A DNA stretch of 64,000 nt from Homalodisca vitripennis (taxonomy: Eukaryota > Arthropoda > Insecta > Hemiptera > Cicadellidae), in the NCBI RefSeq assembly GCF_021130785.1, contig NC_060214.1, positions 104,586,001 to 104,650,000 on the forward strand, given 5' to 3'. A program made the position numbers and the translations under genes. Each line of letters opens with the position of its first letter. Positions within the stretch are counted from its first letter, which is position 1. The notes under the pieces are model-generated. The model was not told the origin of the DNA. It saw nothing but the letters and a program-made list of their open reading frames with translations, and ran no database searches. Below are positions 1 through 11,673 of the stretch, in pieces.

Positions 1-1070
1 AAGTGTGTGTTCCATTTATATATAATACAATATGATAAATATACAAAACAAAAACATTTATTGTGTTTACAATACAAAACCGCCATCCATAATACTCCTA
101 AAATAAACAAAACTCAAGCAAGTACTCATTTCTACTAGTAATGAACAAAATGTTCACACAGTTTTTATGGCTAAATCATGTTATAGCATGTGTACACGTA
201 GTTCCAGCGTTACCAAGAGCCGTTGTCTATTCAAAGACTGTAAAAATTTGTATGTATGTTGCATTTAATAGGGTTTTGAACTGTACGGGCTAATTACTAC
301 TCATTATGCTCTTCATTGACAGCATGTACAAAATCTAACTGTATTAGTTACACAAGAGATAAATCATACAAAGCTATAAATTGAACCGTGTATGAGTAAG
401 CACTTGGACTGTGTGTGGAGTGATTCATCTTCCGTATATATAATAAAATTAATGTTAAATGGAACTTTATACAATTAATAGTAATAATAATACATTTTTA
501 TGCTATGACGTATCGTGATTTGAACCCTCCTCCCTAAAAGAGAGACTGTTATTGGGGCTCATTCGAAGATAAATCTTGTGATCTATGCAGCATTTCAGCG
601 TTTCACAGACGGTTTTCATAAATAACATTTCGGCAGTTCGAAAGGAAGAACTTGAGCAAATCTACTCAAGTCATAGACAGAAAGGATAGAAGAATATATG
701 TCTCTCTATATAATACCTTTATAAAGAACCAACTTAATTTTAAACTTAGCGTAATTATGAAAACCGCAGAATAAATTTATTTATAAACACACTGACTCTA
801 CCCACATAACATTTTAATTTGTAACCTAGTCAGACAACTGTTCCAAAGATATATCGAGAAGGATTTCAAGTGAAAATAATAATTTTGGAAGGAACTCTAT
901 TTCTGCATCGACCAGAACGAGTTCTATGACTGTGGATGTCCATCAATGCAATATATATGAGCGGAATTGATGTACGTATACCGCTCAGTAGGCTCGCACA
1001 GTTTGTGTTTTGTCTGTCGGTTGATTTAAACATTTCTTTTCTGTCTGTCTGTCCGCAGGAAATATCATGG
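1..1070. other. AT-rich intergenic sequence
   Basis: No open reading frame of recognisable content and no RNA gene is seen. The short frames near 866-1163 overlap a dispersed repeat and are not coding. A tRNA B-box-like string near 511-521 has no matching cloverleaf. Confidence 0.6.
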
Positions 1071-1165
1071 ATTAAATTAGCTTTACACTTAAATTGTGCA
1101 CTCGACCTCAATGAAGTCTGTTCCACCACACGTGGTGTGATAAATTCCTACCATATTTCATGAGA
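1010..1165 (-). repeat. Dispersed repeat copy (CACGTG-core family)
   Basis: Read on the minus strand, this segment carries a CACACCACGTGT core followed by an 'ACAGACTTCATTGA'-like string, then a stretch rich in GACAGACAGA. The same order appears at 6313-6390, 18793-18890 and 58866-58960. It is therefore one copy of an old, unnamed interspersed family. Edges are approximate because the copies have diverged. Confidence 0.5.
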
Positions 1166-2315
1166 TGTCTTTATTTGTATCAAAACCCGTCTTTGTTCTT
1201 GCTTGATACTACCTCCTTATGATTAGTTACTAGTCTTTTCTGCTGTTTGCTATATCCTAAATCCTAAAATTTTATTGTGAGAACTGTAATATTTCTATCA
1301 AGCTAAATGGTATTTTAAAATAAAAACTGTATTTATCTAAAACCCGTTCTTGATGCATTGTTTGAATCACCAATGTGTCAGGTAAATATTACGAAATTTA
1401 AATTTCAATATGAATTAAATCTTTTTGTATTGATGTTACTTTAGTAGAAAGCAGTTTATTTTTCTAATGGTTTATTAAAATTCTGACAGACAGTCGCCAA
1501 ACAAAGCGCATAAATCGTATTATTTTAGAGAATGTTTACACATATTTAGTTATATACCAAAATATTTTCAAAAATAGTGTAAATATCAACAATATGTACA
1601 CAAAATAACCCATCATAATACAGTAAACCAGCAATTAACCTCCGAACAGGAACGGAACTGAACAATACAGTGTTGGGTTGAGAGAGGGGAGGATAGGGCA
1701 AACATCATCTTAATCAAGGACGTCTCTTGAATACCTCATCGGATAATACGTTCTGCGCTGGTTCTGTCATGACGTCATCTATACACCATAATACAACCCT
1801 TGAGTATTGTACTTTACTCCGGGTCGTTATATTTAATTGTAGTGTAACTGCATTATAGTGTAATATAATTTTTTGTAGTACAGCTCCGTAATCAATGTTT
1901 GAATATAACAGTTAACTGTAACATGTTCGCTGATTGTAGACTTAACATTCTATATTCTATTAAACATTTATTATAATTGATTTTATAGCACAATGTTTTA
2001 ATCCTTTCAGGATGAATCATAAACATTTTGAAAGCCAGCTTCCTTGTAATTTATAATGGAACTAAGTATTCAAAGTACCGATCTGTAAATAGTAAAACAG
2101 TCTAGATATTAACCTTACTGTTCCTTTATTTTATACTCTGAATATTTATACGACCCTATTACTTGTTACTGGTTATGATTTGTGTACTGATCTCTGTTGA
2201 GACAACCTGCCTACCAGAAAAAACCTCACGTGCTCTGTCTGTAAATGAGAGTAATAGTTTTCGTACCGTAAATTTGGCCTGTCATTCAAGACAACTGTAT
2301 ATTATACATATATTA
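1166..2315. other. AT-rich intergenic sequence
   Basis: Nothing recognisable is seen on either strand. Stop codons are dense in all frames. Confidence 0.6.
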
Positions 2316-2812
2316 TCTTATATATATAAAAATCTTGAGTCACGATGTATGTTGCCAATAAACTCCAAAACGACTGAACCAATTTCAATCAAATTTCACA
2401 TGTATCCGTAATTTAGTCTAACTTAGAAGATAGGATAGTTATTATCTGAATTATTCGCTTATGTCGTGAATATAAACGAATAAAATGAAGAAAAGTTTTC
2501 AAAGCGCCTGCACATTATAACCTGCAATTACGAGATAGATACGTATATTAAACAGTAAAACATATTTGAAGGCGCTAAGTTATGATGTATAATTGTCTAA
2601 ACTAAATTTTTGGTTGAACTTAAAGGTTGAGTGGTAGACCACTTTGTAATAAAATACATTATGCATGTACAATACATTTTTGACATATTTTCTTGATCGT
2701 GACATCAAGGTAAAATCTACATCAGGGTTGGAAATATAATTTACTTCAACCAGAAATGCTCATACGCGGGCAAAACTTACGAAAAGCGTGCGAAGCCGCG
2801 GGAAACAGCTAG
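2316..2812 (+). mobile_element. Non-autonomous Helitron, 497 bp
   Basis: The segment begins with TC immediately after an A (2315) and ends with CTAG immediately before a T (2813). Those are the Helitron 5'-TC and 3'-CTRR ends and the A|T insertion site. Just before the end there is a GC-rich short hairpin region (GCGAAGCCGCGGG), as seen in insect Helitrons. The 5' part (about 2330-2400) carries the familiar Helitron-like string on a host-like AT background. There is no coding capacity. A diverged relative lies at 6497-6878. The family membership is recognition from memory; the end structure is read directly. Confidence 0.78.
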
Positions 2813-5800
2813 TACTTATATATATTATACAGTAAATTTTTGAATATAAACACAAATTATATAGGATGAATTTTATTTTACAGCTTGCAAAGGAATATAG
2901 TTGAATATAGTTATATTCCTTCTCCTAAGACTACGTTGTGATAAATGTAAGGTATCTCTATAAATGGCTAACCGCGTAATCAATTCTCTTGGTACAAACT
3001 TACTATTATTTGAAAATTTCATTATACGCGCATAATAAAATCACATTAATCAGCACTTATTTTAAAATATTTGATTGTAATATTACAGAAAAAAGTCTTT
3101 TACCTATAAAATTTACTCATTGTAACAAAAATAACTAATTATTTTATGCTAGTTGTTGTTTTATTATTCTGTTCTGTTCTTCACCCCAGTTTGTAGTAGA
3201 TTCATCACACTTCGAGTTCACCACGATTAAACTGGGCTACAAACGTTTGAGCTCTGATGTCTAGAATAAATGACGAGCCAAGCCTACCTAGTTCGTAGTT
3301 TTTCAGTCTTCTTAATGGAAACCAATTATAATGTTTTCTCTAAGTTTCGACGGCAATATTCTAAACACATTTGGCCCACCCCAGGTACAATACAAATTTA
3401 TTTATAATATATTTTTGGAAGCAAGTTAGCTGTTGTGAAATTAAACTTACACTCTACACTATGCAATTTCATGTAACTAATTCTATAACCTCAGACCCTT
3501 CCACCTCATGTTTTTAGTCCATTCGGTATAAATATTTATTCATTTTTTAGAGTAGATCTATTTGCTTAATAAAATTTAAAGTTTGCAATAGTAGCCTCAA
3601 AGCAATGTTATAGGAAGAGTCATTGAACGAGAGAAAATAAGGGTAAATTACCGTAAAACCAGGGGTAGCTGGGCTGTATAGGTGTTAAAATTTCATTAGG
3701 AATCTGTCTTTTCGCGTGAGGACGTCCTCTTAAAAATTATCCATTAGTAACATTTTATTATATAGGTTTTGAATCTCATAATTTGTATGTAATTTGAGTT
3801 TTTTAAATTGGTTATTTTCTCTGATAAAGCGCTTTGCTGTATGAATGTCTCTCTAGAAGCAAGCACATTGGTTCTCTTAGGACTAAGTGCAATTATACGT
3901 TTTCCATTTGTGATGGTCTGTCATCATTTTTTTTCTTATCATACATTTTTGGATCATAAGATATATTTATCACGACCTAAGTTTACACTGTAAATTGTTC
4001 ATCAATACACGGTAACGAAGTTCCATATTCGGTGGCAGTTTCCTTTTTTAATTCCAATCTTTAATTATTTTACGCAGAGCAATTTTATTATAAATGGAGT
4101 TTATTATATAGATAAAGTTAAATAATGAATGGTGCAAAGTTCTAAAAGATATTTCTTCCAGAGCACCTAGTTTGTTTGTTTATTACATAAAACCCATAAA
4201 GTAACATTTAACTGTAGTAAATGACACTAAATTAACATAAACTCGCATTTAACTTGCTTCCATAAATTGCAGATTGTTATCAGACAAGAAATGGGTATTT
4301 ACTCTGCGATGGAAACAGTAATAATTTCTCTTGTCTTTTGTCAGAATAATTACTCTCTTTGATCCGAGCCGCACGAAACACTTCGCAAAACCTATTTTCC
4401 GTTAATGGTATGAATCTAGGGGATTTGTGCTAGTATAAATATAAATAGTATTAAATATATTTTAATAATTCATAAACCATCCATACTGCAAGTGACTTCT
4501 AAAGTGACAATTGGAGTTCGGATAGAATAAATGTGATTTTAATACGCAAAATATGAAATTTCTTGTTAAAATTATTAGGGAATTATTTTTGAAAACATGT
4601 TTAATGATAAATGTTTCATTGTATAATTCTAAATCTTTCAACCACAAACTTGAAGCAGTAATAGTTATAAAAAAATAATTATGATTTATATTTTTAGAAA
4701 GGCTTGAAAAGTTTAAGAACAGATCTCATTTTCATTTGTGTTATAATTGCCCATAAAATGATAAAATACATAATACTTAATGTTCAATAAAAAGTTGTTT
4801 GTAATTACTTACCATATTTAAAACTTATCGTTTTGGTTTTATGTCTGAAAAGTTTTAATTGGCTCACGAACTCATCCGAAATTTGTGTAAATACTGTATC
4901 TGTACCACGCTTAGTCTCAATCTATTGATAAGTACGGTAGTTACCATGTTAATAATTACTCCCTTCATTTTGTATAGAACTTAAAAATGTTCATATGCGC
5001 TATCTACAAATCTTATTAGATGTAAAAAAACAGTAGAACAATATTCGAACGAATAAACATTAGGCCTTAAAGTACCGTAGAATAAGAGATACGATAGACA
5101 ACACAGGCATATAATAAATGCTAGCACAGCAGTCATTGCTTTGAAATTTTCTTTTATTTCTCAATTTAGGAATTACTTGATTTCAGAAAGGATTGATACG
5201 CACTTATAACTGATTGCTTTACGCATTTAATTTATTAAGAAGTCACAAATAACCAATTTTCATGCTTTATGAAGATAATTCTGGCAAATTAATCCTTTAA
5301 AATAAATTCGGGTGTCTTTGTTTCAAGTTTGTTAATCATTCCAAAACCTCCATAACATTAAAAATATTTTATTTTTTAATATTAAAACATTTTGTGGATA
5401 TACTTAAGAAAATCAAGTAGTATTATGAAATTTCAAAATAAACAAACGATTAATTGTTAAAAATCATATTCATTTATTGATTTATAGATATTTTATTCGA
5501 GATATTAATCTGAAATATAACGTATAATATTATAAACCAAAATAAAAAGACTTTTTATAATAAAATGAAGTTCAAATAACATTCTCCTTTTAGTTAAACA
5601 AATAATAATTCGCACTTAAAAATTAATAAAAAGTTAATATAATGTTTCTTGGAAAGGAAAGAATTCTCCTAACTTGGGTATTAAATATTTCAATAAGAAT
5701 GTTTTTAATTGAAATTTGAAATCTAAACATTTAGGATGAATTTATAAGAATTTATATATTCAATATGTGTAATTGTAATAAAAGATTTATTTTAACTTGC

Positions 5801-6295
5801 AAAATTGTTCAATTCGTATTAACGCCGTTCCAATTTTATCCATTTGAAAACCTTTCCATACCAGTGCTCTTTCTTTAACATTTTAATAAGTTTTAATTGT
5901 GCGCATAAATCACTGGTTCCCTAGGTATCTCCTATTAACGGAAGTAATTAAAGCTCTTGTGATGAGAAATGAAATATTCTACCATAGCAGAGAGTAAAGT
6001 GTTGCTCTTTCAGTACTGACATTTGATATTTAACTTAGGTTTTGGAATTCACCTAAATATGTACAAAAATGATAATTTGTATAGTATCTCAAGTGAACTG
6101 ATTCCTTGCAAAGATATAATTCCAATTCAAACAGGTTATCTCATCCTTATATCACTTGAGCAATACAGCAGTGTTTTACTATTCTGCAGCTTAGAACAAT
6201 ATCTGCTCTAAAACTCTGCAGCGTTTCTGAATTACACTTTCAATGAGTTTAGTACGTGACATATGAATGTTATATAAAAAAGTTTTACACTTTCC
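2813..6295. other. AT-rich intergenic or intronic sequence
   Basis: About 3.5 kb with no recognisable gene, RNA or structured repeat. Short frames at 3808-3993, 4462-4647 and 6023-6211 show only AT-driven composition (Phe, Ile, Leu, Tyr, Asn) and no family resemblance. Confidence 0.55.
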
Positions 6296-6400
6296 TACTT
6301 CCAAAATGGGATAAGGTATAAGTACGCCACACCACGTGTCGTAACAGGCTTTACTGATGTTGCATGGAAAACACTAAAGGCAAGGCAAGATATTTTGGAG
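6296..6400 (+). repeat. Dispersed repeat copy (CACGTG-core family)
   Basis: It contains GCCACACCACGTGTCGTAAC followed by a CAGGCTT...TGATGTTGCATG string. This matches in order and orientation the copy at 18793-18890, and in reverse the copies at 1010-1165 and 58866-58960. Confidence 0.55.
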
Positions 6401-6451
6401 CACGCAATTAATGACCTGACAAGTCAATTTAAAAATAAAAATACCAAAGCA

Positions 6452-6456
<5 letters not shown>

Positions 6457-6484
<28 letters not shown>

Positions 6485-6496
6485 TTGTGTGTGTGT
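6457..6496. repeat. (CA)n/(TG)n mirror microsatellite
   Basis: About 28 bp of CA repeat is followed, after ATT, by about 10 bp of GT repeat, so the tract can fold on itself. It sits at the 5' edge of the Helitron relative that follows. Confidence 0.8.
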
Positions 6497-6878
6497 AAAT
6501 CAATGTTTGTCTGTTTGTCCTATATAGACTCAGAACCTATTTGACCGATTATTATTAAAACTTGTATTATCCAACTCACCACCAGGCGTCGCTGCAAAAT
6601 ATAAAAGTTATCAAAGCACCTGAACATTATAAACTGCAATTACCAAACAGTCTTGTATATTAAATAGCCAAATACTATTTGAAGGTGCTAAGTTTCTATG
6701 TTTATTTGTCTTTAAAATAAATGTCTAGGTAAACTTTAAGCTTGAGTGTTAGACCACTTTATAATAAAGTATATGTACGTGTAAACATACACTTGTCTAG
6801 ATCGTGGTAACAAGGCAATCTCTGCGTCGGCGTTGGGTATATAATTCACTTCGTCCAGAAAAGTTTATATTCAGCTAG
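6497..6878 (+). mobile_element. Diverged non-autonomous Helitron relative
   Basis: The part from about 6605 to 6860 aligns by eye with 2490-2760 of the 497-bp Helitron. Shared blocks include 'ACATTATAA-CTGCAATTAC', a GTATATTAAA-AG block, 'TTGAAGG-GCTAAGTT' and 'GTGTTAGACCACTTTATAAT'. The 5' part (6505-6560) has a TTTGTCTGTTTGTCC...GACTCAGAA...ATTTGACCGATT string typical of insect Helitrons. CTAG is present at 6875-6878, but the GC-rich 3' hairpin is missing, so the 3' end is probably deleted internally. The 5' boundary is unclear. Confidence 0.55.
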
Positions 6879-7240
6879 ATAGATCAAACCTCACTCCACC
6901 TAAAATGGGTGAAAACATTGTTTCAATGTGTCACTGCAGATCATGAAATTATATTAAAATACATCTTACGTATTAATATGCTACAATTGAGGATTGTGCC
7001 ATCAATGTTAGATTTGAAATATCTAAATTAATTGCGCATTTTCAGTCTCACATTTCGACATGACAGTTTAATATGAAATCTGCTTTTCTTTTGACGGAAG
7101 AGATATTTTGGTCATAATGGTTTCAAAGTTCCATTAAGGAATAAAATTATTCAACAGAAATAGATAAACAGCCAACCTGGCAAAAAATCTGGCAAATCTT
7201 TTACATTTAGAATCAAACTGTTTGGAGCCTTCCCTAATTG
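6879..7240. other. AT-rich spacer
   Basis: No recognisable feature. It leads directly into the 140-bp tandem array. Confidence 0.5.
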
Positions 7241-8505
7241 ATTTTCTTCAAAGTAGGGAGATAAAAGTATCCAAAATGAGATACTACGCGAGATAATGTT
7301 ATATACACTGCACATCAAATACACAGGTATATTCGTCTTCCTTGTATCCCCACTTACGTATACCAACTCATAAATTAGGAGAGTTTAAAAGTAAGGAGAT
7401 AAAAGTATCCAAAATTAGATACTACGCAAGAGATAATTTTATATACACTGCACATCAAATACACAAGTATAATCGTCTTCCTTGTATCCCCACTTACGTA
7501 TACCAACTCATAAATTAGGAGAGTTTCAAAGTAGGGAGATAAAAGTATCCAAAATTAGATACTACGCAAGAGATAATTTTATATACACTGCACATCAAAT
7601 ACACAGGTATAATCGTCTTCCTTGTATCCCCACTTACGTATACCAACTCATAAATTAGGAGAGTTTCAAAGTAGGGAGATAAAAGTATCCAAAATTAGAT
7701 ACTACGCAAGAGATAATTTTATATACACTGCACATCAAATACACAGGTATATTCGTCTTCCTTGTATCCCCACTTACGTATACCAACTCATAAATTAGGA
7801 GAGTTTCAAAGTAGGGAGATAAAAGTATACAAAATGAGATACTACGCAAGAGATAATTTTATATACACTGCACATCAAATACACAAGTATAATCGTCTTC
7901 CTTGTATCCCCACTTACGTATACCAACTCATAAATTAGGAGAGTTTCAAAGTAGGGAGATAAAAGTATCCAAAATTAGATACTACGCAAGAGATAATTTT
8001 ATATACACTGCACATCAAATACACAGGTATAATCGTCTTCCTTGTATCCCCACTTACGTATACCAACTCATAAATTAGGAGAGTTTCAAAGTAGGGAGAT
8101 AAAAGTATCCAAAATTAGATACTACGCAAGAGATAATTTTATATACACTGCACATCAAATACACAGGTATATTCGTCTTCCTTGTATCCCCACTTACTTA
8201 TACCAACTCATAAATTAGGAGAGTTTCAAAGTAGGGAGATAAAAGTATCCAAAATGAGATACTACGCAAGAGATAATTTTATATACACTGCACATCAAAT
8301 ACACAGGTATATTCATCTTCCTTGTATCCCCACTTACGTATACCAACTCATAAATTAGGAGAGTTTCAACGTAGGGAGATAAAAGTATCCAAAATTAGAT
8401 ACTACGCAAGAGATAATTTTATATACACTGCATATCAAATACACAGGTATAATCGTCTTCCTCGTATCCCCACTTACGTATACCAACTCATAAATTAGGA
8501 GATTT
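7241..8505. repeat. Nine-copy 140-bp tandem (satellite-like) array
   Basis: Monomers start at 7241, 7381, 7521, 7661, 7801, 7941, 8081, 8221 and 8361, exactly 140 bp apart, with a tenth start decaying at 8501. Copies differ at only a few positions. Two diagnostic sites (ACAAGTAT/ACAGGTAT and ATAATCGTC/ATATTCGTC) define three monomer types in the order C-A-B-C-A-B-C-C'-B'. Monomers 7521 and 7941 look identical, and 7661 and 8081 differ at one base seen, so there is a 420-bp trimeric period. 140 is not a multiple of 3, so minus-strand frames across the array (7151-7366, 7655-7849) are not genes. Confidence 0.95.
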
Positions 8506-8887
8506 TGAAAGTTTAATTTAAATCATACAAAACCAATATATTGTTAAAGTGACACACATTTTAGTTTTCAAAATATAAAAATGAAAATGTTGGCTGCATT
8601 TTAGGCTTATACCACTAACACAAAGGGTACATAGAATTTCAATAAAATATTTCACCTTTCTTTTAATCATAAACAATTATTATTTAGGAGGATATTAAGC
8701 TAAAGGAATATGTATAAACCAACATCCATTTTTCCCTCATACATGGTAACAAATTGAATTAAATGTTTATCTTCCATTTCAGTAATAATAAACAATTGTT
8801 CAAAGACCTTAACCAGGTAAGAATATTTGCAAGATGTTTTTAATTTTTACCACCCGTAATCCTAAAATTAGAATATTTATGTTTTAT
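8506..8887. other. AT-rich intergenic sequence
   Basis: No gene or structured element is seen. Confidence 0.5.
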
Positions 8888-8984
8888 ATCCGTCAATTTA
8901 CTGGTAAAGCACAAAGATCCCTAAATATGAATTTAAACGCATTGAACTTTACAGTTCATGAGCTCAGTAATTCCTAAATTTACA
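8888..8984 (+). repeat. Left arm of a ~97-bp inverted repeat
   Basis: The segment from ATCCGTCAATTTACTGGTAA through TCAGTAATTCCTAAATTTAC reappears as its reverse complement at 10765-10862. The arms differ by one 2-3 base indel and a few end changes. The arms face each other across about 1.78 kb. Confidence 0.9.
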
Positions 8985-10764
8985 TTCAAGGGATCAATTA
9001 TTAATAATCCTAAAATATAGCTTCAAATATGAACATAATAAGGCTTAACAGCTCTTTTTTATTTCTCTTAAAGATATCTGGATTTTTTTTAAATGTTGAC
9101 TAACGATTGAATAACCGTTTTAAGTGAACATTTTCTTTAGTCTTAAGCATATTTAAATATATTTAATTTCATTATTTAATAGAACATTATTTAAAGCAAA
9201 CGTTTGCCTTTACTTTCTATCGTATCATATACAAATATTTTCAATTCTTCTTGAAATAGGCGAAAGTCTAAAAATTTAAAAATAATTTGAAAGAAAATTC
9301 TTTTCTTTGCTACACTCAAGAGAATACCTTTCGATAGGAAACTTTAGTTTCGAAGTTTGAAACCCCAATTAAGTTTGCACCTACCTTAATATTGCAAACT
9401 TATAGGAAGTTATTAAGAAACTATTTTATTTCTCGAAAATTCTTAAATTTTGTTATTAAAGTTTAATATGTCACGCAGTTTTCACATCAATAAAGATGCA
9501 TTATAATATATTGCTTACTATAATTTTGATGCTACATAATTTTTTCAAAATTGTTTTACCCTGCTGCTAACTAACCGTAGTAGATGTTTAAAAGTTATAA
9601 CGCAACCAATTAATATAACAAAATTTAAAATAGCCTAAAAAAGAGTGTATATTACAATCGATGAAATGTAGTGATATAACTTTTTTTAATTTGAAAGTCG
9701 CCAAATGTTCAATATTATATTTTAATAGTCTTTTCAATGTTGTTTTGTAATTATTTAAAACTATTGAAATAAGTTTATTAAGACAGTTATACTGTACTGA
9801 CAACTTTCGAGGGTGATCAGATTTTCAATCAATTTTTATGGTTTTATCCAAAAATATAATTTGGTTTTAATGAAAATGTGAAGTAACTCAGCTAATATAG
9901 AGAGATTTAAACTTATAAGAATTTGTACTTAGACTAAAACAACTCTTTCAATTATTTAACTATACCAACCGGTGTATAACAATAAACCAATTTAGATTTG
10001 GTTGGATACTTTTTTATACAACTTGTATTTGGCCTAGATATAGCGTGTTTGCTTTTATATTATTATTTTATAATGTACATATAATTTATATCAGATTTTT
10101 GGAATGTATTTTTCTTAACAGACTATAATGTTGGTAACAATTCTAAGTCAGTGTATAAAACATGTCTTGGCTCTCGTGAAAGAGCTATGGATTAAAAATA
10201 GTTTTTAACTTTCTCAAAAACTAACTGTTATTGACTCTTTACCTTTTAGCATGAATCAATTAAATTCACCTTCCATTTAGTATAGAGTTAGGAGTATAAT
10301 ACGGTTAGAGACTGGACTCTTGGAATCTAAAAATGATAAAATACAAAAGTATTCAGTGACGCAGCATAATTTTAACGTGAGACTCCTAGACTACAATAAA
10401 GGTCTGTCTGCTTTATTGGCATCCATTTCAATTGAGCATACATACCAAACGTTAGAGAGGACATCGGTCCATAACCACTTACAAATATTTACTGATCTCC
10501 TCGGGTTGTTTTTGTTGGTCATAAAAACCAAATAAGGAATTGGGTCGTATGTGTAAAGTGCTCAACGTCATATATTAGTTAAAATAATTATTCATGATTC
10601 ATTCTACATACTCATTACTCAACTCGGTGTATGTTAAAGCAAAGTAACTCGGAGTTAGCCAAATCCAGGCTCTACTGAACACGTATAGTTTATTAGGGTT
10701 GTGGCTGAGTCCCTGGACCTTTGTAAATCCTGTCTCCCTTATCATATTTCAGTCCTTTGTGAGT
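8985..10764. other. AT-rich sequence between inverted-repeat arms
   Basis: About 1.8 kb with no recognisable coding sequence on either strand. Frames at 9588-9803 (-) and 10320-10535 (+) match no family I know. If the arms are ends of one element, this is its interior and it encodes nothing obvious. Confidence 0.5.
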
Positions 10765-10862
10765 GTGAATTTAGGAATTACTGAGCTCATGAACTGTAAA
10801 GTTCAATGCGTTTAAATTCATATTTAGGGATCTTTAAGTGCTTTACCAGTAAATTGACGGAT
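10765..10862 (-). repeat. Right arm of the ~97-bp inverted repeat
   Basis: Reverse complement of 8888-8984 at about 95% identity by eye. It includes the palindromic GAGCTC-centred block and ends with ACCAGTAAATTGACGGAT. Confidence 0.9.
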
Positions 10863-11359
10863 AAGTCTTCAATCTGTATATGGATCCTTCTTATTAGACT
10901 CGTTAAAAAAATATTAGACTTTAAAATAGTTTCCTATACTAAGGATATCTTGTTATAATATTAACTAGACTATTACACTTTAAACTTTTCTATTTTAGGG
11001 TTCTACAAAGTTTCCTGATGCTGGATCATACTTCGGTATATTTTCAGCGGAAAAAAGTATACCTACGTTTAACTAAAACTAAATGGAAAGTGAAACAAAT
11101 GTATAGTTTTTATACTCAAATTTGTTTTTCATGTTGCTGGTATTTTGGAATAGGAGAGCAATACGGACAAAGCAACGAAAGTGACAATAATTTAGATGAA
11201 GTAAGAATGAAAGGATTATGGAAGGGTGGAAAGATTTTAAATTTATTTGCTCTGATAAGATGTGCATACAGACCTCAATTATCTAATTTAACCTATTTAT
11301 AAGTTTTTTTTGGCAGTCACGTTGTGATAGAAGTTGAAACGAAGACTGGAATTGCTAAA
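10863..11359. other. Unassigned sequence with one 94-codon frame
   Basis: A plus-strand frame at 11018-11302 encodes a Cys/Tyr-containing, partly acidic peptide of no family I recognise. A pyrimidine-rich TTTTCTATTTTAG acceptor-like string lies just upstream at about 10987-10999. That is too weak to call an exon. Confidence 0.3.
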
Positions 11360-11526
11360 GGTGCTAAGTGCCAAAAGTGAAATTTTTCAGGAATTGAAAA
11401 AAACTACACATGTTTGACAGAAATGAATATTTATTTGTAATTAAAATTAAGTTAACTCTTTACATGTTTATACAAGAGTTTGAAAAGCATTTTTTTATTA
11501 GTTTAAAAAATAAAGAAGATATAATG

Positions 11527-11648
11527 GCTTTTGAGCAGAAAGATCTAAGTACACAATGTTTTGACATAGCTAATAGATCTAAGTGCCACACTGTCTTGAG
11601 CTACTGTAAGTCAAAACATTGTGTACTTAGATCTTTCTCCTCAAAAGC
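11527..11648. repeat. Hairpin: 45-50 bp inverted repeat with ~27-nt loop
   Basis: The left arm 11527-11571 (starting GCTTTTGAGCAGAAAGATCT) and right arm 11599-11648 are reverse complements with few mismatches, the clearest being GAGCAG against GAGGAG. The loop carries AGATCTAAGTGCC, the element's repeated end motif. It lies downstream of the transposon protein's 3' end on the minus strand. Confidence 0.85.
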
Positions 11649-11673
11649 AGCTGAGAAGACAGTGTTAAGATTG

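Noticed and set aside
505..530. tRNA B-box-like string GGGTTCAAATC on the minus strand
   Set aside because: No A box, no acceptor-stem pairing and no cloverleaf can be drawn around it.
7151..7849. Minus-strand frames sharing MCSVYNIIS-type text
   Set aside because: They arise from the 140-bp tandem repeat, whose period is not a multiple of 3, so no continuous protein exists.
7241..8505. CRISPR-like regular spacing
   Set aside because: The whole 140-bp monomer is repeated without unique spacers, and the genome is eukaryotic.
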